Positions 8,401-16,716 of a stretch of DNA of 55,475 nt are shown one piece after another. The stretch covers positions 1 to 55,475 of IMG/VR virus record IMGVR_UViG_3300049460_000376. One strand, written 5' to 3'. Origin of the DNA: a virus. The notes under the pieces were generated by a model. The model was given only the letters and a program-made list of their open reading frames with translations, did not search any database and was not told the origin of the DNA. How positions within the stretch are numbered: the stretch's first letter is position 1; every line of letters starts with the position of its first letter. The translations under genes were made by a program, and so were the position numbers.

Positions 8401-8770
8401 TGCGCACGGCGGAAAGCTGGGTGTTGGTGATCGAGCGCACCCACGGCGAATCGCTGCGCAGCTCAATGTTCAACGAGGTCTCGTTCTCCACCGACGGAAT
8501 GCCGGGGATGTAAGTCTGATCCACAGAGCCTGGCCGCCAGTCCCACTTCACGTTCGGGAAGTTGTAGTTGCCGCTGGCATCGCGGATCGGCGTGTTGTCC
8601 AGGTAGATGTCGTAATCGGTCGGGACGCTATCGAACTCCCCCTCGCCCACGGCGATCAGCAGCTTTGCCAGGTTGGTCGAGCGCAGGCTGTCGCTGGCTT
8701 CGGTCGGCGACTTCGGCTTGCTGCTGCCGCCCTTCTCGCCGCTGATATCGATCTGTGCTGCTGCGCCCAT
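5495..8770 (-). CDS. J: Tail tip attachment protein J (host specificity)
   Basis: 1091 residues from the ATG at 8770, which has GGAGGAAAGA in front; an in-frame upstream extension to 8854 crosses the terminator and is rejected. The N-terminal region (from GEKGGSSKPKSPTEASDSL) and the central baseplate-hub and fibronectin-like parts follow lambda gpJ. The C-terminal part (DSALGKRLGDRINLIDG onward, with VVNSIAGG) is the central-tip-fibre type domain with DUF1983-like features. It determines which receptor is bound, together with the downstream fibre genes. Confidence 0.92.
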   Translation of the reverse strand: MGAAAQIDISGEKGGSSKPKSPTEASDSLRSTNLAKLLIAVGEGEFDSVPTDYDIYLDNTPIRDASGNYNFPNVKWDWRPGSVDQTYIPGIPSVENETSLNIELRSDSPWVRSITNTQLSAVRMRLAWPALQRSDDQGNVGGYRIEYAIDVSTDGGTYQQVLVDAVDGKTTTRYERSRRIDLPDATTGWQIRVRRLTPNQNTNKIADTMLVAGYTEVIDAKLRYPNTALLYIEFDAEQFTNIPAVTVKCKARRWMVPSNYDPIQRTYTGTWDGSMKSAWTNNPAWITYGICTEERFGLGKRIKPFMVDKWELYRIAQYCDQLVPNGLGGQEPRFLCDMNLQGKADAWSLLRDISAIYRGMTYWAQGQLVMQADMPRAQDFDYVFTRANVIDGKFSYGSASAKTRYTRALVSYDNPANNFDTDVIPFADLNLQRRYGDRPTELSAIGCTRASEAQRRGKWAILSNNQDRTVSFKTGMEGVIPLPGHIIPVADSLLAGREVGGRISAVAGRVITLDRDTQAKAGDRLIINLPGGRAEGRTVQSVNGRAVTVTVAYSELPVVQLQWALDADDLAIPLYRVLRTKRTTEGDYEISALQFEPSKFAFIDTGARLEERPISVIPITVVPAPASVSLSSISSVVQGLAVATMTISWPAVDGAVGYDVEWRKDSGNWIKLQRTGMTNVDVVGIYAGAYVARVRAVSAFDISSIWRNSILTNLKGKEGLPPAVSYLTPTSLVYGIRMAWGFPPGAEDTQRTEIWYSKTTSRDDAIKLGDFAYPQASHEMQNILAGASFFFWARLIDRTGNIGPWYPQGIGVNGQASSDQTEYEKYFSGQIGDSALGKRLGDRINLIDGPADLPGSVNNRIQVVTGEVDAISEKVDGVFAQVNPPMAGETEGFAGSTEAFVGVWSLQSAVIEGDVATGKRVDTVQVEMGKNSAVIQQVSQAQVAADGKASTMWSVKMQIDSNGRYVAAGIGLGIENGPAGLQSQFIVSADRFAVVNSIAGGPLAVPFVVQNGQTFISSAFIADGTITNAKIGSYISSTNYIAGQQGWILNKDGTLEINGIVPGQGRLVINSLNVSVYDANNVLRVRLGYLG

Positions 8771-8792
8771 TCTTTCCTCCAGGCATAAAAAA

Positions 8793-8809
8793 ACCGCCTC
8801 GCGGGCGGT
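8793..8809 (-). terminator. Intrinsic terminator upstream of J
   Basis: ACCGCC-TCGCG-GGCGGT with a T7 run on the minus strand. It lies 13 bp before the J ribosome-binding site, so J is expressed only if RNA polymerase is antiterminated or starts close by. Confidence 0.75.
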
Positions 8810-8900
8810 GTGGGTGTCCATACAGCGTGGATGAAATGCCAGTAACGACCACACGTTGCGGAGTAGTAATTTCCTGCTTTCTCACAACCAAGGATCGGCC

Positions 8901-9146
8901 ATGTCAATCAGAAGCCTCGCTAAAAACCTTCCGAAAGATCCGGATAACGCAGACTGCGTGCTGGGTTGGGGCGTTGTGCAAAGCTCGCCATGGCGATTCG
9001 TAGACATCTACGCCTCTAAGGAGGCAGCTGAAGCCGAGGCGCAATCTCGCGGGCCTAGGTATCGAGTCGAATACGGCTCTCACCGGCTTGGTTCTGACGA
9101 TTTTATGGGTGGGCTGGAGCAGCCTTTGCCGGCTCACTCAAGCTAA
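8901..9146 (+). CDS. Plus-strand moron, unknown
   Basis: 81 residues, ATG start with AAGGA upstream. It lies opposite to all surrounding tail genes and overlaps the 3' end of 9103-9369 by 44 bp. The sequence (SPWRFVDIYASKEAAEAEAQSRG...RVEYGSHRLGSDDF) reads as a small globular alpha/beta protein, perhaps a dsRBD-like or KTSC-sized fold, but no family is recognised. Orientation suggests expression in the lysogen. Confidence 0.65.
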   Translation: MSIRSLAKNLPKDPDNADCVLGWGVVQSSPWRFVDIYASKEAAEAEAQSRGPRYRVEYGSHRLGSDDFMGGLEQPLPAHSS

Positions 9147-9369
9147 AACCCATGCGGCAATTGCCAGAGATCAGTGCGGCGTTAAGACCGGGCTTACCGC
9201 GGTACTTTCGCGTGTAGCCGCTTGGCGATGTGCATTTGCCAAAGAAGCGCTCTCGATGGATTTCGCGCCCGTTGTCCAGAACGGCCACCACTGCTTCGTC
9301 GACACAAACCACTCCACCTTCAAGTCGATGCAGGTCGTGGATGGTGATGCTGTAGGTCACTTTGGTCAT
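9103..9369 (-). CDS. Hypothetical protein between tail genes I and J
   Basis: 88 residues, ATG at 9369 overlapping the stop of gene I (ATGA), so co-translated with it. The N-terminal part MTKVTYSITIHDLHRLEGGVVCVDEAVVAVL looks beta-rich. The C-terminal end overlaps the plus-strand moron. Lambda has nothing at this place. Function unknown. Confidence 0.6.
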   Translation of the reverse strand: MTKVTYSITIHDLHRLEGGVVCVDEAVVAVLDNGREIHRERFFGKCTSPSGYTRKYRGKPGLNAALISGNCRMGFSLSEPAKAAPAHP

Positions 9370-9962
9370 GCCTTGTCCTCCGCCAGGATCGAGGCTGAGA
9401 TAATCATCCCACCCCACCGGCGCTCGCCGATGCAGATCGGTACCGGGTTGCCGCTGGCAGTGGTGTTTTTGGCGCTGCCGAAGGCGTAGGACGGGGCGTT
9501 TTCAGGAGATGCGCTTTGCTTCAGGCCTGAGGCTTGAGGGCTGAGCATCTGGATCACGCCGCCGGCAGTCATTGCCAAACCAGCGGAGAACAGAGAGGGA
9601 CCAGCGCCACCAGCAAAAAATGATGCGGCAATCAGCACGACGCCGATGATTGTTTGAAGTACACCAGCGCGCTTGCTTCCTGAAATCACCGGAACAATTC
9701 GAATTTCCTGAGCGCCCCCGAGTGCAAAATCTTTTTCGCCCACATTTTTCCGATTTCGGAATATCGCGAATCGCATACCACGCCGGTCCAGATCCTTGAT
9801 CGCCCCTTCGAACCCGTCGATTGTGCATTTCAATGCCTGGAACGCTTCGCCAACCGATTTACTGCCAAGCTCTCGGTAATGCACGCGTCCGAATAGCCTT
9901 GCCAGCGGGCCAGATAAGAGAATGGTGGTCATTGATGGTTTAGAAATTGTTGCGGCCGCCAT
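9366..9962 (-). CDS. I: Tail assembly protein I
   Basis: 198 residues. ATG at 9962 preceded by AGGAGATAACCC. The N-terminal beta-grasp-like region (LLSGPLARLFGRVHYRELGSKSVGEAFQAL), a central glycine/alanine-rich hydrophobic segment (about residues 105-140) and a C-terminal NPVPICIGERRWGGMIISA block match lambda gpI/BPP-like tail assembly proteins. Located between K and J as in lambda. Confidence 0.9.
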   Translation of the reverse strand: MAAATISKPSMTTILLSGPLARLFGRVHYRELGSKSVGEAFQALKCTIDGFEGAIKDLDRRGMRFAIFRNRKNVGEKDFALGGAQEIRIVPVISGSKRAGVLQTIIGVVLIAASFFAGGAGPSLFSAGLAMTAGGVIQMLSPQASGLKQSASPENAPSYAFGSAKNTTASGNPVPICIGERRWGGMIISASILAEDKA

Positions 9963-9982
9963 GGGTTATCTCCTGACGAAAA

Positions 9983-10004
9983 AAAACCGCCAATTGGCGG
10001 TTTT
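9983..10004 (-). terminator. Bidirectional intrinsic terminator
   Basis: AAAACCGCC-AATT-GGCGGTTTT, a 9-bp perfect stem with A and T tracts on both sides. It lies between the lipoprotein gene and gene I. Confidence 0.8.
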
Positions 10005-10019
10005 GATAAATTGCTCGGT

Positions 10020-10364
10020 TTACAGGCACTCGCGAACTGCTGCCTCAAGTGCCGCGCGGCCCCACATTTTTGACCACGGCAACCGCTGATACAGTGCGAC
10101 TTTGCTGCCTGTTCCAGCGCTGGAAACTTCAAGCACCTCATCGGTCATCATGTCAGTAGCAACGACCAGCCGATAGCCGTTCTCCGTCTCAGACATGGTC
10201 GAAGTCGAGCGCTGCTCCTGCCACTTCGGGAATACGCACAGAGCGTACTTCTTGGCTGATTTATTGGTGGATGCGCTGATGGTCGGATCGTTCTTCTTCA
10301 CATCTCCGGGCGACGAGCACCCCGCCAACAGCGCTACCGCCAGCGCTCCTACGATCAGTTTCAT
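10020..10364 (-). CDS. Small lipoprotein moron
   Basis: 114 residues. MKLIVGALAVALLAGCSS is a signal peptide with lipobox LLAGC, so the mature protein is lipidated and periplasm-facing. AGGAG lies upstream. It lies within the tail genes but is enclosed by its own terminators (9983-10004 and 10423-10443), the usual mark of an independently expressed moron. Phage lipoproteins often block superinfecting phages at the envelope; that role is an inference here. Confidence 0.8.
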   Translation of the reverse strand: MKLIVGALAVALLAGCSSPGDVKKNDPTISASTNKSAKKYALCVFPKWQEQRSTSTMSETENGYRLVVATDMMTDEVLEVSSAGTGSKVALYQRLPWSKMWGRAALEAAVRECL

Positions 10365-10422
10365 GCAGGTCACTCCTGTGGGAAAGGGTGAACGATATCA
10401 CTCGGCCGTATGGAAATGAAAA

Positions 10423-10443
10423 AGCCCGGCGGCGGGCCGGGCT
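10423..10443 (-). terminator. Intrinsic terminator after 10461-10946 gene
   Basis: AGCCCGGC-GGCGG-GCCGGGCT with an A-run on the plus strand at 10418-10423, thus T-run on the minus strand. Confidence 0.78.
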
Positions 10444-10460
10444 ACTAATTTGGCAAAGGA

Positions 10461-10946
10461 TCAGCCTGACACTTTCAGCGTCAGCACACCCATCAAATTT
10501 TCCTTGATCGCCTCAGCGACAGTTGAGAATTGGCCGTCCACAACGTCTCTCGATGTGTTGAAGACAGTTTCGTGATCTGCGCCAGCAAGCGTGACAACAA
10601 TGACTTCATTGTTAGCGAACAAAGTCACCCGCTGGAAATAAAAAGCCTTCGACACATCCTTCGAGCTTTCTTCCAAAGCAATGCGTATCGCGAAGTTATA
10701 ACGAAGATCCTCTCCTTGGAACTCCATCGGATGAACACGCTTGAACTCACCACTTTCGATCGATCCGATGTCGACATAGTGGAAGTGCTTGCCAGTCTCG
10801 TCCGTCCAGGATTCAGACGGCAACTCTAACGATACCTGAAGATCTTTCAGCAGCTGGTACGCCGCCTTCCGCAAGTGCTCCCAATACTCGTCCTGCTCGC
10901 GCCGGAACTCGATGAATCGTTGGGTGATATCGCTGTATTTCAACAT
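10461..10946 (-). CDS. Unknown accessory protein of divergent cassette
   Basis: 161 residues from the ATG at 10946 (GGAATGTCCCG upstream); an in-frame extension to 11060 would enter the divergent promoter region. The sequence is soluble, with an N-terminal helical part (ITQRFIEFRREQDEYWEHLRKAAYQLLKDL) and a later beta-rich part. Absent from the lambda plan. It is transcribed away from 11085-11714, with 138 bp between, and closed by a terminator. No family recognised. Confidence 0.65.
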   Translation of the reverse strand: MLKYSDITQRFIEFRREQDEYWEHLRKAAYQLLKDLQVSLELPSESWTDETGKHFHYVDIGSIESGEFKRVHPMEFQGEDLRYNFAIRIALEESSKDVSKAFYFQRVTLFANNEVIVVTLAGADHETVFNTSRDVVDGQFSTVAEAIKENLMGVLTLKVSG

Positions 10947-11084
10947 CGGGACATTCCTTCGCTCGAGTGGAGCCAGCATTCTAGCATCACTAACCGATGC
11001 GCCTGTACGAATCCCCAGTAACGCCCCGCCGAGATTCGGTAGTAGCGTTTCGACCTTCACAAATCCATGGATAGGGGAAAATCA

Positions 11085-11714
11085 ATGCTGGTGGTATCAC
11101 ATTACGAAATTCAAGAGACGGCCGCGCGTAGCCACCCTTGGGGCAAGACGACATACACTGAAAACGCGGGAGAATATTATAGTTTCCGCGAAAAACCTGA
11201 GCTGATTCGTGAAGCGCTCGAGGACTTCAAACCTTACGACTCGCAAAGAGCCGTACAAAGCTTCTATGAGCTCCTAGAGTGGCTTAATCGAGAAGATGGC
11301 GTGCTCGAAACTAACGACTGTTTCTTTCGCCCCCCCTCCGAAAATCCAGATGATCAGTTCAAGTTCGATACAAAGACACATGGCAGAATCGAGTTTTTTA
11401 TCCGCAAGCTCGAAGCTAATCTCTCAGGAGATGCGATCCAATGGCTATACAGGATGGTGAGCCTCTACCTCCAAGTAGAACGGCCCGATTTTCACTGCGC
11501 CATTTTCGATATTGCCGGGGCAGCGACGGATTACGTCGAGCTTCCCGGCGGGCACGACGAGCGTACAGGTTTGCGGCTTTGCATCTATTTCAACGCATAC
11601 GGCAATGGGGATGCGGAGGCTTGGGAGAATTTGAACATTACCATTCAAGGCCTCTTTAACGCATTCAAAGGTGTAGAAAGGGCTATCCACGGGGACTTCC
11701 TTAAATTCCCGTAG
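11085..11714 (+). CDS. Unknown accessory protein of divergent cassette
   Basis: 209 residues. AGGGGAAAATCA precedes the ATG at 11085. It lies against the direction of the tail operon, between K and the lipoprotein. Soluble, acidic and aromatic-rich (HPWGKTTYTENAGEYYSFREKPELIREAL near residues 17-45). No motif recognised. The antisense frame 11445-11795 is judged a shadow. With its divergent partner it forms a self-contained cassette. Confidence 0.7.
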   Translation: MLVVSHYEIQETAARSHPWGKTTYTENAGEYYSFREKPELIREALEDFKPYDSQRAVQSFYELLEWLNREDGVLETNDCFFRPPSENPDDQFKFDTKTHGRIEFFIRKLEANLSGDAIQWLYRMVSLYLQVERPDFHCAIFDIAGAATDYVELPGGHDERTGLRLCIYFNAYGNGDAEAWENLNITIQGLFNAFKGVERAIHGDFLKFP

Positions 11715-11775
11715 CCCGCGGGCTGTCAAATCACTGACCAGCGTCATAGCTGCATCCTGTTGCGGCTCTGCCGCC

Positions 11776-12540
11776 TCATGTGGTTGGTTGTACATTTTTG
11801 TGCCGGAGTATCAGGCGCGTGCGATCAAGCCAGGGACCGCCGAAAACAATGACCTCTGACGGCCTGCCATACAGGTGGTGCAGCAGGAACGGGCCGGGCC
11901 CGAAAGTCGCTGCATCCTCGCCGGGCAGTGCCGGATCGGCACCGAGAAATATTCCGGCGTGGTTCGGGTAAACGGTGCGCCCAACTTCCATCACGATCAT
12001 ATCGCCGCGTTGCGGCTGGTCGACGCGGTAGAAGCCGGCAGCCTCGTAGTTCGCCTCGTACAGACTGGTGTTTTCCTTGTTTTCCCACCAGCCATCGGCG
12101 CGCTTGAACGCTTCGAATTCCACCCCCCACTCGCGCTTGTACCAATCGGCGCACACCTGCCAGCAGTCCCAGGCACCGTGCACGAACGGCCGCTTCAGCA
12201 GCGGCACGTCGCCGGTTGGGACGATGGTGCGCAAATCGCCTTCCGGCCAGCTCAGGATGTGCCAGGGCATCGCGGTCGCTTCGCACATCGCGAGATCACG
12301 GGGCGACGGCCTGCTGGTGGCGTCCGGATGCGAATGAATTACACCGATTACTTCGCCGAGGTCTTCGGCCTGCGCGTATTCTTCTGGATCGATTCGGAAC
12401 TCTTCGTTCGGCTCCGTCGAGACATTGATGCAGGGAAAGTATTGTTGCTTGCGCCCGATCGCCAGCAGCAGCCCGCAGCATTCTTTCGGGTACTCGGCGG
12501 CCGCGTGAGCTTGGATCGCGTTCAAAATGTGTTTGCGCAT
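11776..12540 (-). CDS. K: Tail assembly protein K (JAB + NlpC/P60)
   Basis: 254 residues with two enzyme domains. An N-terminal MPN/JAB+ metallopeptidase has Glu20 and the H69-S-H71 / D82 zinc motif (VIHSHPDATSRPSPRD). A C-terminal NlpC/P60 peptidoglycan hydrolase has Cys126 (WDCWQ) and His194 (PNHAGIF). GGAGCTGAT precedes the ATG. As in lambda it works at the tail tip, probably in tip assembly and local wall hydrolysis during DNA entry. Confidence 0.93.
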   Translation of the reverse strand: MRKHILNAIQAHAAAEYPKECCGLLLAIGRKQQYFPCINVSTEPNEEFRIDPEEYAQAEDLGEVIGVIHSHPDATSRPSPRDLAMCEATAMPWHILSWPEGDLRTIVPTGDVPLLKRPFVHGAWDCWQVCADWYKREWGVEFEAFKRADGWWENKENTSLYEANYEAAGFYRVDQPQRGDMIVMEVGRTVYPNHAGIFLGADPALPGEDAATFGPGPFLLHHLYGRPSEVIVFGGPWLDRTRLILRHKNVQPTT

Positions 12541-12541
12541 A

Positions 12542-13291
12542 TCAGCTCCGTGCGATCAGCGAAACGGCTGGGAAGCCACCGAACGACAGTGGGTTTCCTC
12601 CGCCGAAGCGCGGGATGCAGCCCTTGCCCAACGTGGCATCACACTCGTCCAGTTCTGGGTTGTCGGTAACGATGCCGTCCTTCGTGACATACGGGCCGGT
12701 GTAGCCGCAGTTCGGCCCGCGGTAGCCCCCGGTGAGGCACCAGTGGCACAGCGTCGTGGCCTGCCGGCCGATGGACTCGTTTCCAACGTCGCCCGGGCTC
12801 GCCAACTCCCAACTGACGGTTTCCCCGTCCTCGTTCGTTTTTTGGTCGATGTACCAGACCTCGATCGTCTCTTGAGTTGGATCTGCCGTCGGATTGCCGC
12901 CCGGGAAGTTCACTGCGTCCAAGTAGGTGCCTAGCGTGTGACGCATGGTCAGCTTGAACTCGAGCAGATCCTCGAACGCCAGACAGAGCGCGGTGATGCG
13001 CCCATTGACGTTGCCAACCGACAGTGTCGGCCGAACTGCGGTGCCGTCGCCGTTTGCCTCGATGCCATCAATCTGCATAGGCCAGGCGCTGTACTCGTTG
13101 CCCTGCCAGTAGATCGCCTTCGCCGGAAGTTGATCGGCATTGGCGCCGGCAGCGATCAACTCGGCCGACGTGTGCGGGATCGCGTGCCCGTGGAAGCGCA
13201 GAACGTCCGCACCGTATTCCGTGCCGTCCAATTCAAAGAGCAGCACTTCGCTGCCAGGCTCAAGCACCTGGATGTCACTGATCAGCGGCAT
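12542..13291 (-). CDS. L: Minor tail protein L
   Basis: 249 residues beginning MPLISDIQVLEPGSEVLLFEL. The LFELDGTEYGAD opening, the central LPA...IYWQGNEYSAWPMQIDG and four conserved cysteines in the C-terminal part (LCHWC, PNCGY, DECDATLGKGC) match lambda gpL, whose cysteines hold an Fe-S cluster. Ends one base before K. Confidence 0.92.
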   Translation of the reverse strand: MPLISDIQVLEPGSEVLLFELDGTEYGADVLRFHGHAIPHTSAELIAAGANADQLPAKAIYWQGNEYSAWPMQIDGIEANGDGTAVRPTLSVGNVNGRITALCLAFEDLLEFKLTMRHTLGTYLDAVNFPGGNPTADPTQETIEVWYIDQKTNEDGETVSWELASPGDVGNESIGRQATTLCHWCLTGGYRGPNCGYTGPYVTKDGIVTDNPELDECDATLGKGCIPRFGGGNPLSFGGFPAVSLIARS

Positions 13292-13300
13292 GGTTGCCCC

Positions 13301-13639
13301 TTATGGTTGGAATGCCCGCTCGAACGTGGCGGTGAGTTTGAAAACGCCGCCGCCCATTGGTGTGGGAGCGGGATTTTTGCAGGTGAACAGCCCGAGCTCG
13401 CCGAGCGGCGTTGTCCAGAGAAACGCCTTAGCCCCGGCGTGCCGATCAAGGAACGCCATGATCTGCTGCACCTTGGCCTTGTGGCCGACGCAGGTGATTG
13501 GATAGGAGTCCTCTTTGTTATTTGGTCCGTCGCCGACGTTTTGGGCGTAGCCATCGCCAAACTTCGAGGAGCGAACCCGATAGTTGATATCGGGGGTTTC
13601 CCCGCGCCCGGTTGGCCACGTGAATTTCTCGATGGCCAT
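13301..13639 (-). CDS. M: Minor tail protein M
   Basis: 112 residues from MAIEKFTWPTGRGETPDINY; GGAGGGCCTA precedes the ATG, which overlaps the tape-measure stop (TAATG). Matches the phage minor tail family of lambda gpM (SSKFGDGYAQNVGDG, FLDRHAGAKAFLWTTP). A baseplate/tip component between the tape measure and L. Confidence 0.92.
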   Translation of the reverse strand: MAIEKFTWPTGRGETPDINYRVRSSKFGDGYAQNVGDGPNNKEDSYPITCVGHKAKVQQIMAFLDRHAGAKAFLWTTPLGELGLFTCKNPAPTPMGGGVFKLTATFERAFQP

Positions 13640-16600
13640 TAGGCCCTCCCATTTGCATTTCGGAAGCTGGTACCGCCCGCGCGCCAAGAGTCAGCAACAG
13701 CTTTCTCGGCCACGGCCTGCATTTGCGACTGTAGGTTTTTGGAAAGCGCTTGTTGGTCGATCTGCATGCCTTCAGAGCTGCGATCCTCGGTCACCACCGT
13801 GACCGGCGCGCTGATGCTTATTGCGGTCCCGGAACCACCGCCAGCCGCGAGAACACCCAGCTTGCCGCTGGAAGTCCGGGTCAGCGGCATGATCGCCTCC
13901 GGCCCCGCCTCACCCATGACACCCGCCCGGCCGCCGGCCATGCCGAAAGCGGTCGGCGCGCTGACAATGCTGTTGGTGAAGGCGCCGCCGTTGGCGAACA
14001 TCTGCACGCCCGACGACCAGGCACCGCCGAGCGCCTGCGGGAAATAGGTGCTGGAGTAACCTGCCGAGGACGCGCCGAGATTCGAAGACGTTGCACCGGC
14101 AGATCCAGCCGCCAGCCCGTTACCGCCACCGCCGCCAGTGAAATAACTGGTGGCCGCACCGACCAAGCTGCTAAGTAGCGCCGAACTGGCCTGACGGGTC
14201 GCAATCCGCGCCATGTCCGCCAAAATCGATTTGGTGAAGTCAGCAAACGACAGCTTCCCTGTCATGGCGAAGTTGACGACCGCGTCTTCCATCGAGCTGA
14301 AGGCATTGCCGAAGAGGGTCTTCGTCTGGCCGGCAATGTTGCTCGCCGAGTCCAGGTAGTTGGCCCAGGCCGATGTTGCACCCTTTGTCCAATCACCCTG
14401 CGCCGCCTCCACATCCGCGTAGTTCTGGCGAATCTGGTCGGTAGCCGCCTTGTTCGCGTCGGCGAGAGCCTGCGATTTCCGGCTGAACTCCTCCTCCGAC
14501 ATATTGCGCGACGGGTCGGACTTCTGATTTGCCAGTTCCAGCGACTGCTGCGCAAACCGATCCTGCTGACTGTTCAACTCACTGTTGAGCGCGTTCTGGC
14601 GATCGCCCTGCCCGATTCCGAGAACGGCTCGCTGCCCTGCCAGCTCCAGCGCTCGTTGTTGCTGAGCCAAGGCTTGAACGTAGGTGGTGATTGCACGCTC
14701 TTGTCGGGCGAGACGGCCAGTCTCGTTTGTGGCCAGAACTTCGAGCTGGGTATCCGCGTCTTTCTGCGCTTTGACCATGCCTGCGCGGGCGTCGGCAATC
14801 TTCTGATCGAGCTGGATGCCTTGCGCGGCAGAAGTGGTCTTCTTCGCCTTCGCGGCTTCCAGCGCAGCAATCTCCGCCTCGTAGGCCGCAGTCACCTCGT
14901 CGCGCTCGTTGCCGATCTGCGCTTCGCGTTTCAGGGCGTAGTCGGCTTGAGAAACGAGTCCAGCCTTCTGCGCGGCGTCCAGTTCCTTCTGGGCGTTTTT
15001 GTACTCTTCGCTGATGGCTGCCAAGTTGTTCTTTGCGTTGTTGAAACTGGTCAGATCGACCTGTGAACCAGCCGCTTTCGAATCCTTGAACTGGTCGTTG
15101 ATGTTCGCCAAGTTCTTGTCGATCGCCGCCTGATTCAAGCGCGGGTCATTGGGTGCGACCTTGCGGATGTCTTCGAGCTGCCGCTTGTATTCCTTGATCG
15201 CGTCGGTACGTTTTTGCTCATTCGTCCACGCTGACTTGGTGAGTGCGTCTACCTTCGCCATTGAGGAGACGGCATCGCCCTGAGCTTTTGCCTGCTCTCC
15301 TTGCCATTTGGCGATATCGGCTTCGGCCGCCTTCTGATCCTCCAGCATGTTGAGACGATTCTGGTAGAGATCAATCATCTCCTGTTTGTTCTGGAACAGG
15401 CCGATATTGCCTGCCTGAGCGCTCGCCAAGTCGCGCCGGGCTTGCTCGATATCGGCGCCGATATCGCTGCGTCCGATATTCTTCAATCCATCAGCAGCCC
15501 GAGCAACGGCGTTGTAGCCCTTCTCCCAGAAACTCAGGCTCTCCAGAATTCGCGGAGTACGCTCGTTGATCGCGTCAGCGAACGACTCGGTGGCCAGCTT
15601 CACGGCGCCGGCATGGTCGCCCTGCTTCTCCAGCGCGGTGATTTGCGAATAAACCGACGCAGTCAGGTAGTGGTATTGCTCGTTCAGTGCGGCAGAGGCT
15701 TTTACCGGGTCGTCGGCGAGCTTGGCGAACTCAGCTACCGTCTCGCTTATGGCCTTGCCAGTCGCTTCCTGCATCGAAACAGCGGCCTGAGTGATTCCGG
15801 TGAAGCTCTCGCCGGCGATCTTGCCGTTGCCCGCCAGCAAAGCCAGAACTTCAGCCGCTTGGCCGGTGGTGCCAACTGTGGCGCTAACCTGACGCGCCAT
15901 TTCGCCTAGCTGGCCAGCGCTGACGCCAGCATAGTTACCCGTCAGGATCAGCGATTTGGTGTAGCTGTCCTGCTCTTCGCTGCCCTTGTAGAAAGCGTAT
16001 GCCAGCCCACCCACTGCGGCGGTGGCCAGCGCAAGAGGGCCAAGAATGGCGAGCAGTCCCGCCGCACCCTCACCCGCACCAGCGCCAAGTTGTGCGACTG
16101 CGCGAACGCCGCTACCCCAGTCACCCGAAGACAATGCATTCCCCAGTTGCACGACGTTTTCCTGCGCTTGGCGAGTGCCGAGGCGCAGCTTGTCGAAGCC
16201 GGTGGCGGTTTTGCTGAGTTTGTCGTAGTCCTTATCGATCTTGCTCAGGGCGGTGTTGTACTCGTCCTGGCTGATCCGGCCGGCATCCAGATGTTTACCC
16301 AGTTGCTCGACCTGAGTATCCAGCTTCGCCAGCGCGGCGCGGGCCGGGTCAATGGCGCCCAACAGGCTGTTCAGCGCCTTCTGCTCATCCATGGCCGACT
16401 TGGCCAGCGCTACCTGCTGCTTGTCGAGTTGCGCAGAGATCTTCGCGGCCTCAGCCTCGCCATAGGCGCCGGTCTTGGTCAGCTTCGCCAATGCATCGCG
16501 CTGTTTGGTAAGGTCCTGTGTGGTCTTGGCGTTGGTAGAAAGCGACTTCTCCAGCGCCTGCATTTCGTTCATCAGCGAAACGGCGGACTGCTCGGCCCGG

Positions 16601-16689
16601 CCGCCGGCCTTCGCCATTTCATCCAGGCTCGTTTTGGCCTCGATCGCATCGGCCGAGTCGATCTTTACGCCGAGTTCTGCAATGTTCAT
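13639..16689 (-). CDS. H: Tail tape measure protein H
   Basis: 1016 residues, one of the two longest frames in the window; length fixes the tail length. N-terminal helical repeats, a hydrophobic glycine/alanine segment (about residues 205-235, GEGAAGLLAILGPLALATAAVGG), long coiled coils in the middle (residues 430-720) and a lambda-H-type C-terminal domain (NFAMTGKLSFADFTKSILADMARI). AAGGTGAG precedes the ATG. Classical siphovirus tape measure. Confidence 0.95.
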   Translation of the reverse strand: MNIAELGVKIDSADAIEAKTSLDEMAKAGGRAEQSAVSLMNEMQALEKSLSTNAKTTQDLTKQRDALAKLTKTGAYGEAEAAKISAQLDKQQVALAKSAMDEQKALNSLLGAIDPARAALAKLDTQVEQLGKHLDAGRISQDEYNTALSKIDKDYDKLSKTATGFDKLRLGTRQAQENVVQLGNALSSGDWGSGVRAVAQLGAGAGEGAAGLLAILGPLALATAAVGGLAYAFYKGSEEQDSYTKSLILTGNYAGVSAGQLGEMARQVSATVGTTGQAAEVLALLAGNGKIAGESFTGITQAAVSMQEATGKAISETVAEFAKLADDPVKASAALNEQYHYLTASVYSQITALEKQGDHAGAVKLATESFADAINERTPRILESLSFWEKGYNAVARAADGLKNIGRSDIGADIEQARRDLASAQAGNIGLFQNKQEMIDLYQNRLNMLEDQKAAEADIAKWQGEQAKAQGDAVSSMAKVDALTKSAWTNEQKRTDAIKEYKRQLEDIRKVAPNDPRLNQAAIDKNLANINDQFKDSKAAGSQVDLTSFNNAKNNLAAISEEYKNAQKELDAAQKAGLVSQADYALKREAQIGNERDEVTAAYEAEIAALEAAKAKKTTSAAQGIQLDQKIADARAGMVKAQKDADTQLEVLATNETGRLARQERAITTYVQALAQQQRALELAGQRAVLGIGQGDRQNALNSELNSQQDRFAQQSLELANQKSDPSRNMSEEEFSRKSQALADANKAATDQIRQNYADVEAAQGDWTKGATSAWANYLDSASNIAGQTKTLFGNAFSSMEDAVVNFAMTGKLSFADFTKSILADMARIATRQASSALLSSLVGAATSYFTGGGGGNGLAAGSAGATSSNLGASSAGYSSTYFPQALGGAWSSGVQMFANGGAFTNSIVSAPTAFGMAGGRAGVMGEAGPEAIMPLTRTSSGKLGVLAAGGGSGTAISISAPVTVVTEDRSSEGMQIDQQALSKNLQSQMQAVAEKAVADSWRAGGTSFRNANGRA

Positions 16690-16716
16690 CGACTCACCTT
16701 GAATAAGTGCCCGTGG

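Noticed and set aside
5495-8854. Longer start of J at 8854
   Set aside because: The added 28 residues would be encoded across the terminator hairpin at 8793-8809, and the ATG at 8770 has an excellent ribosome-binding site.
11445-11795. Minus-strand frame of 116 codons after K
   Set aside because: It lies antisense to the better supported 11085-11714 gene, has no good ribosome-binding site and its sequence lacks a plausible fold; judged a shadow.
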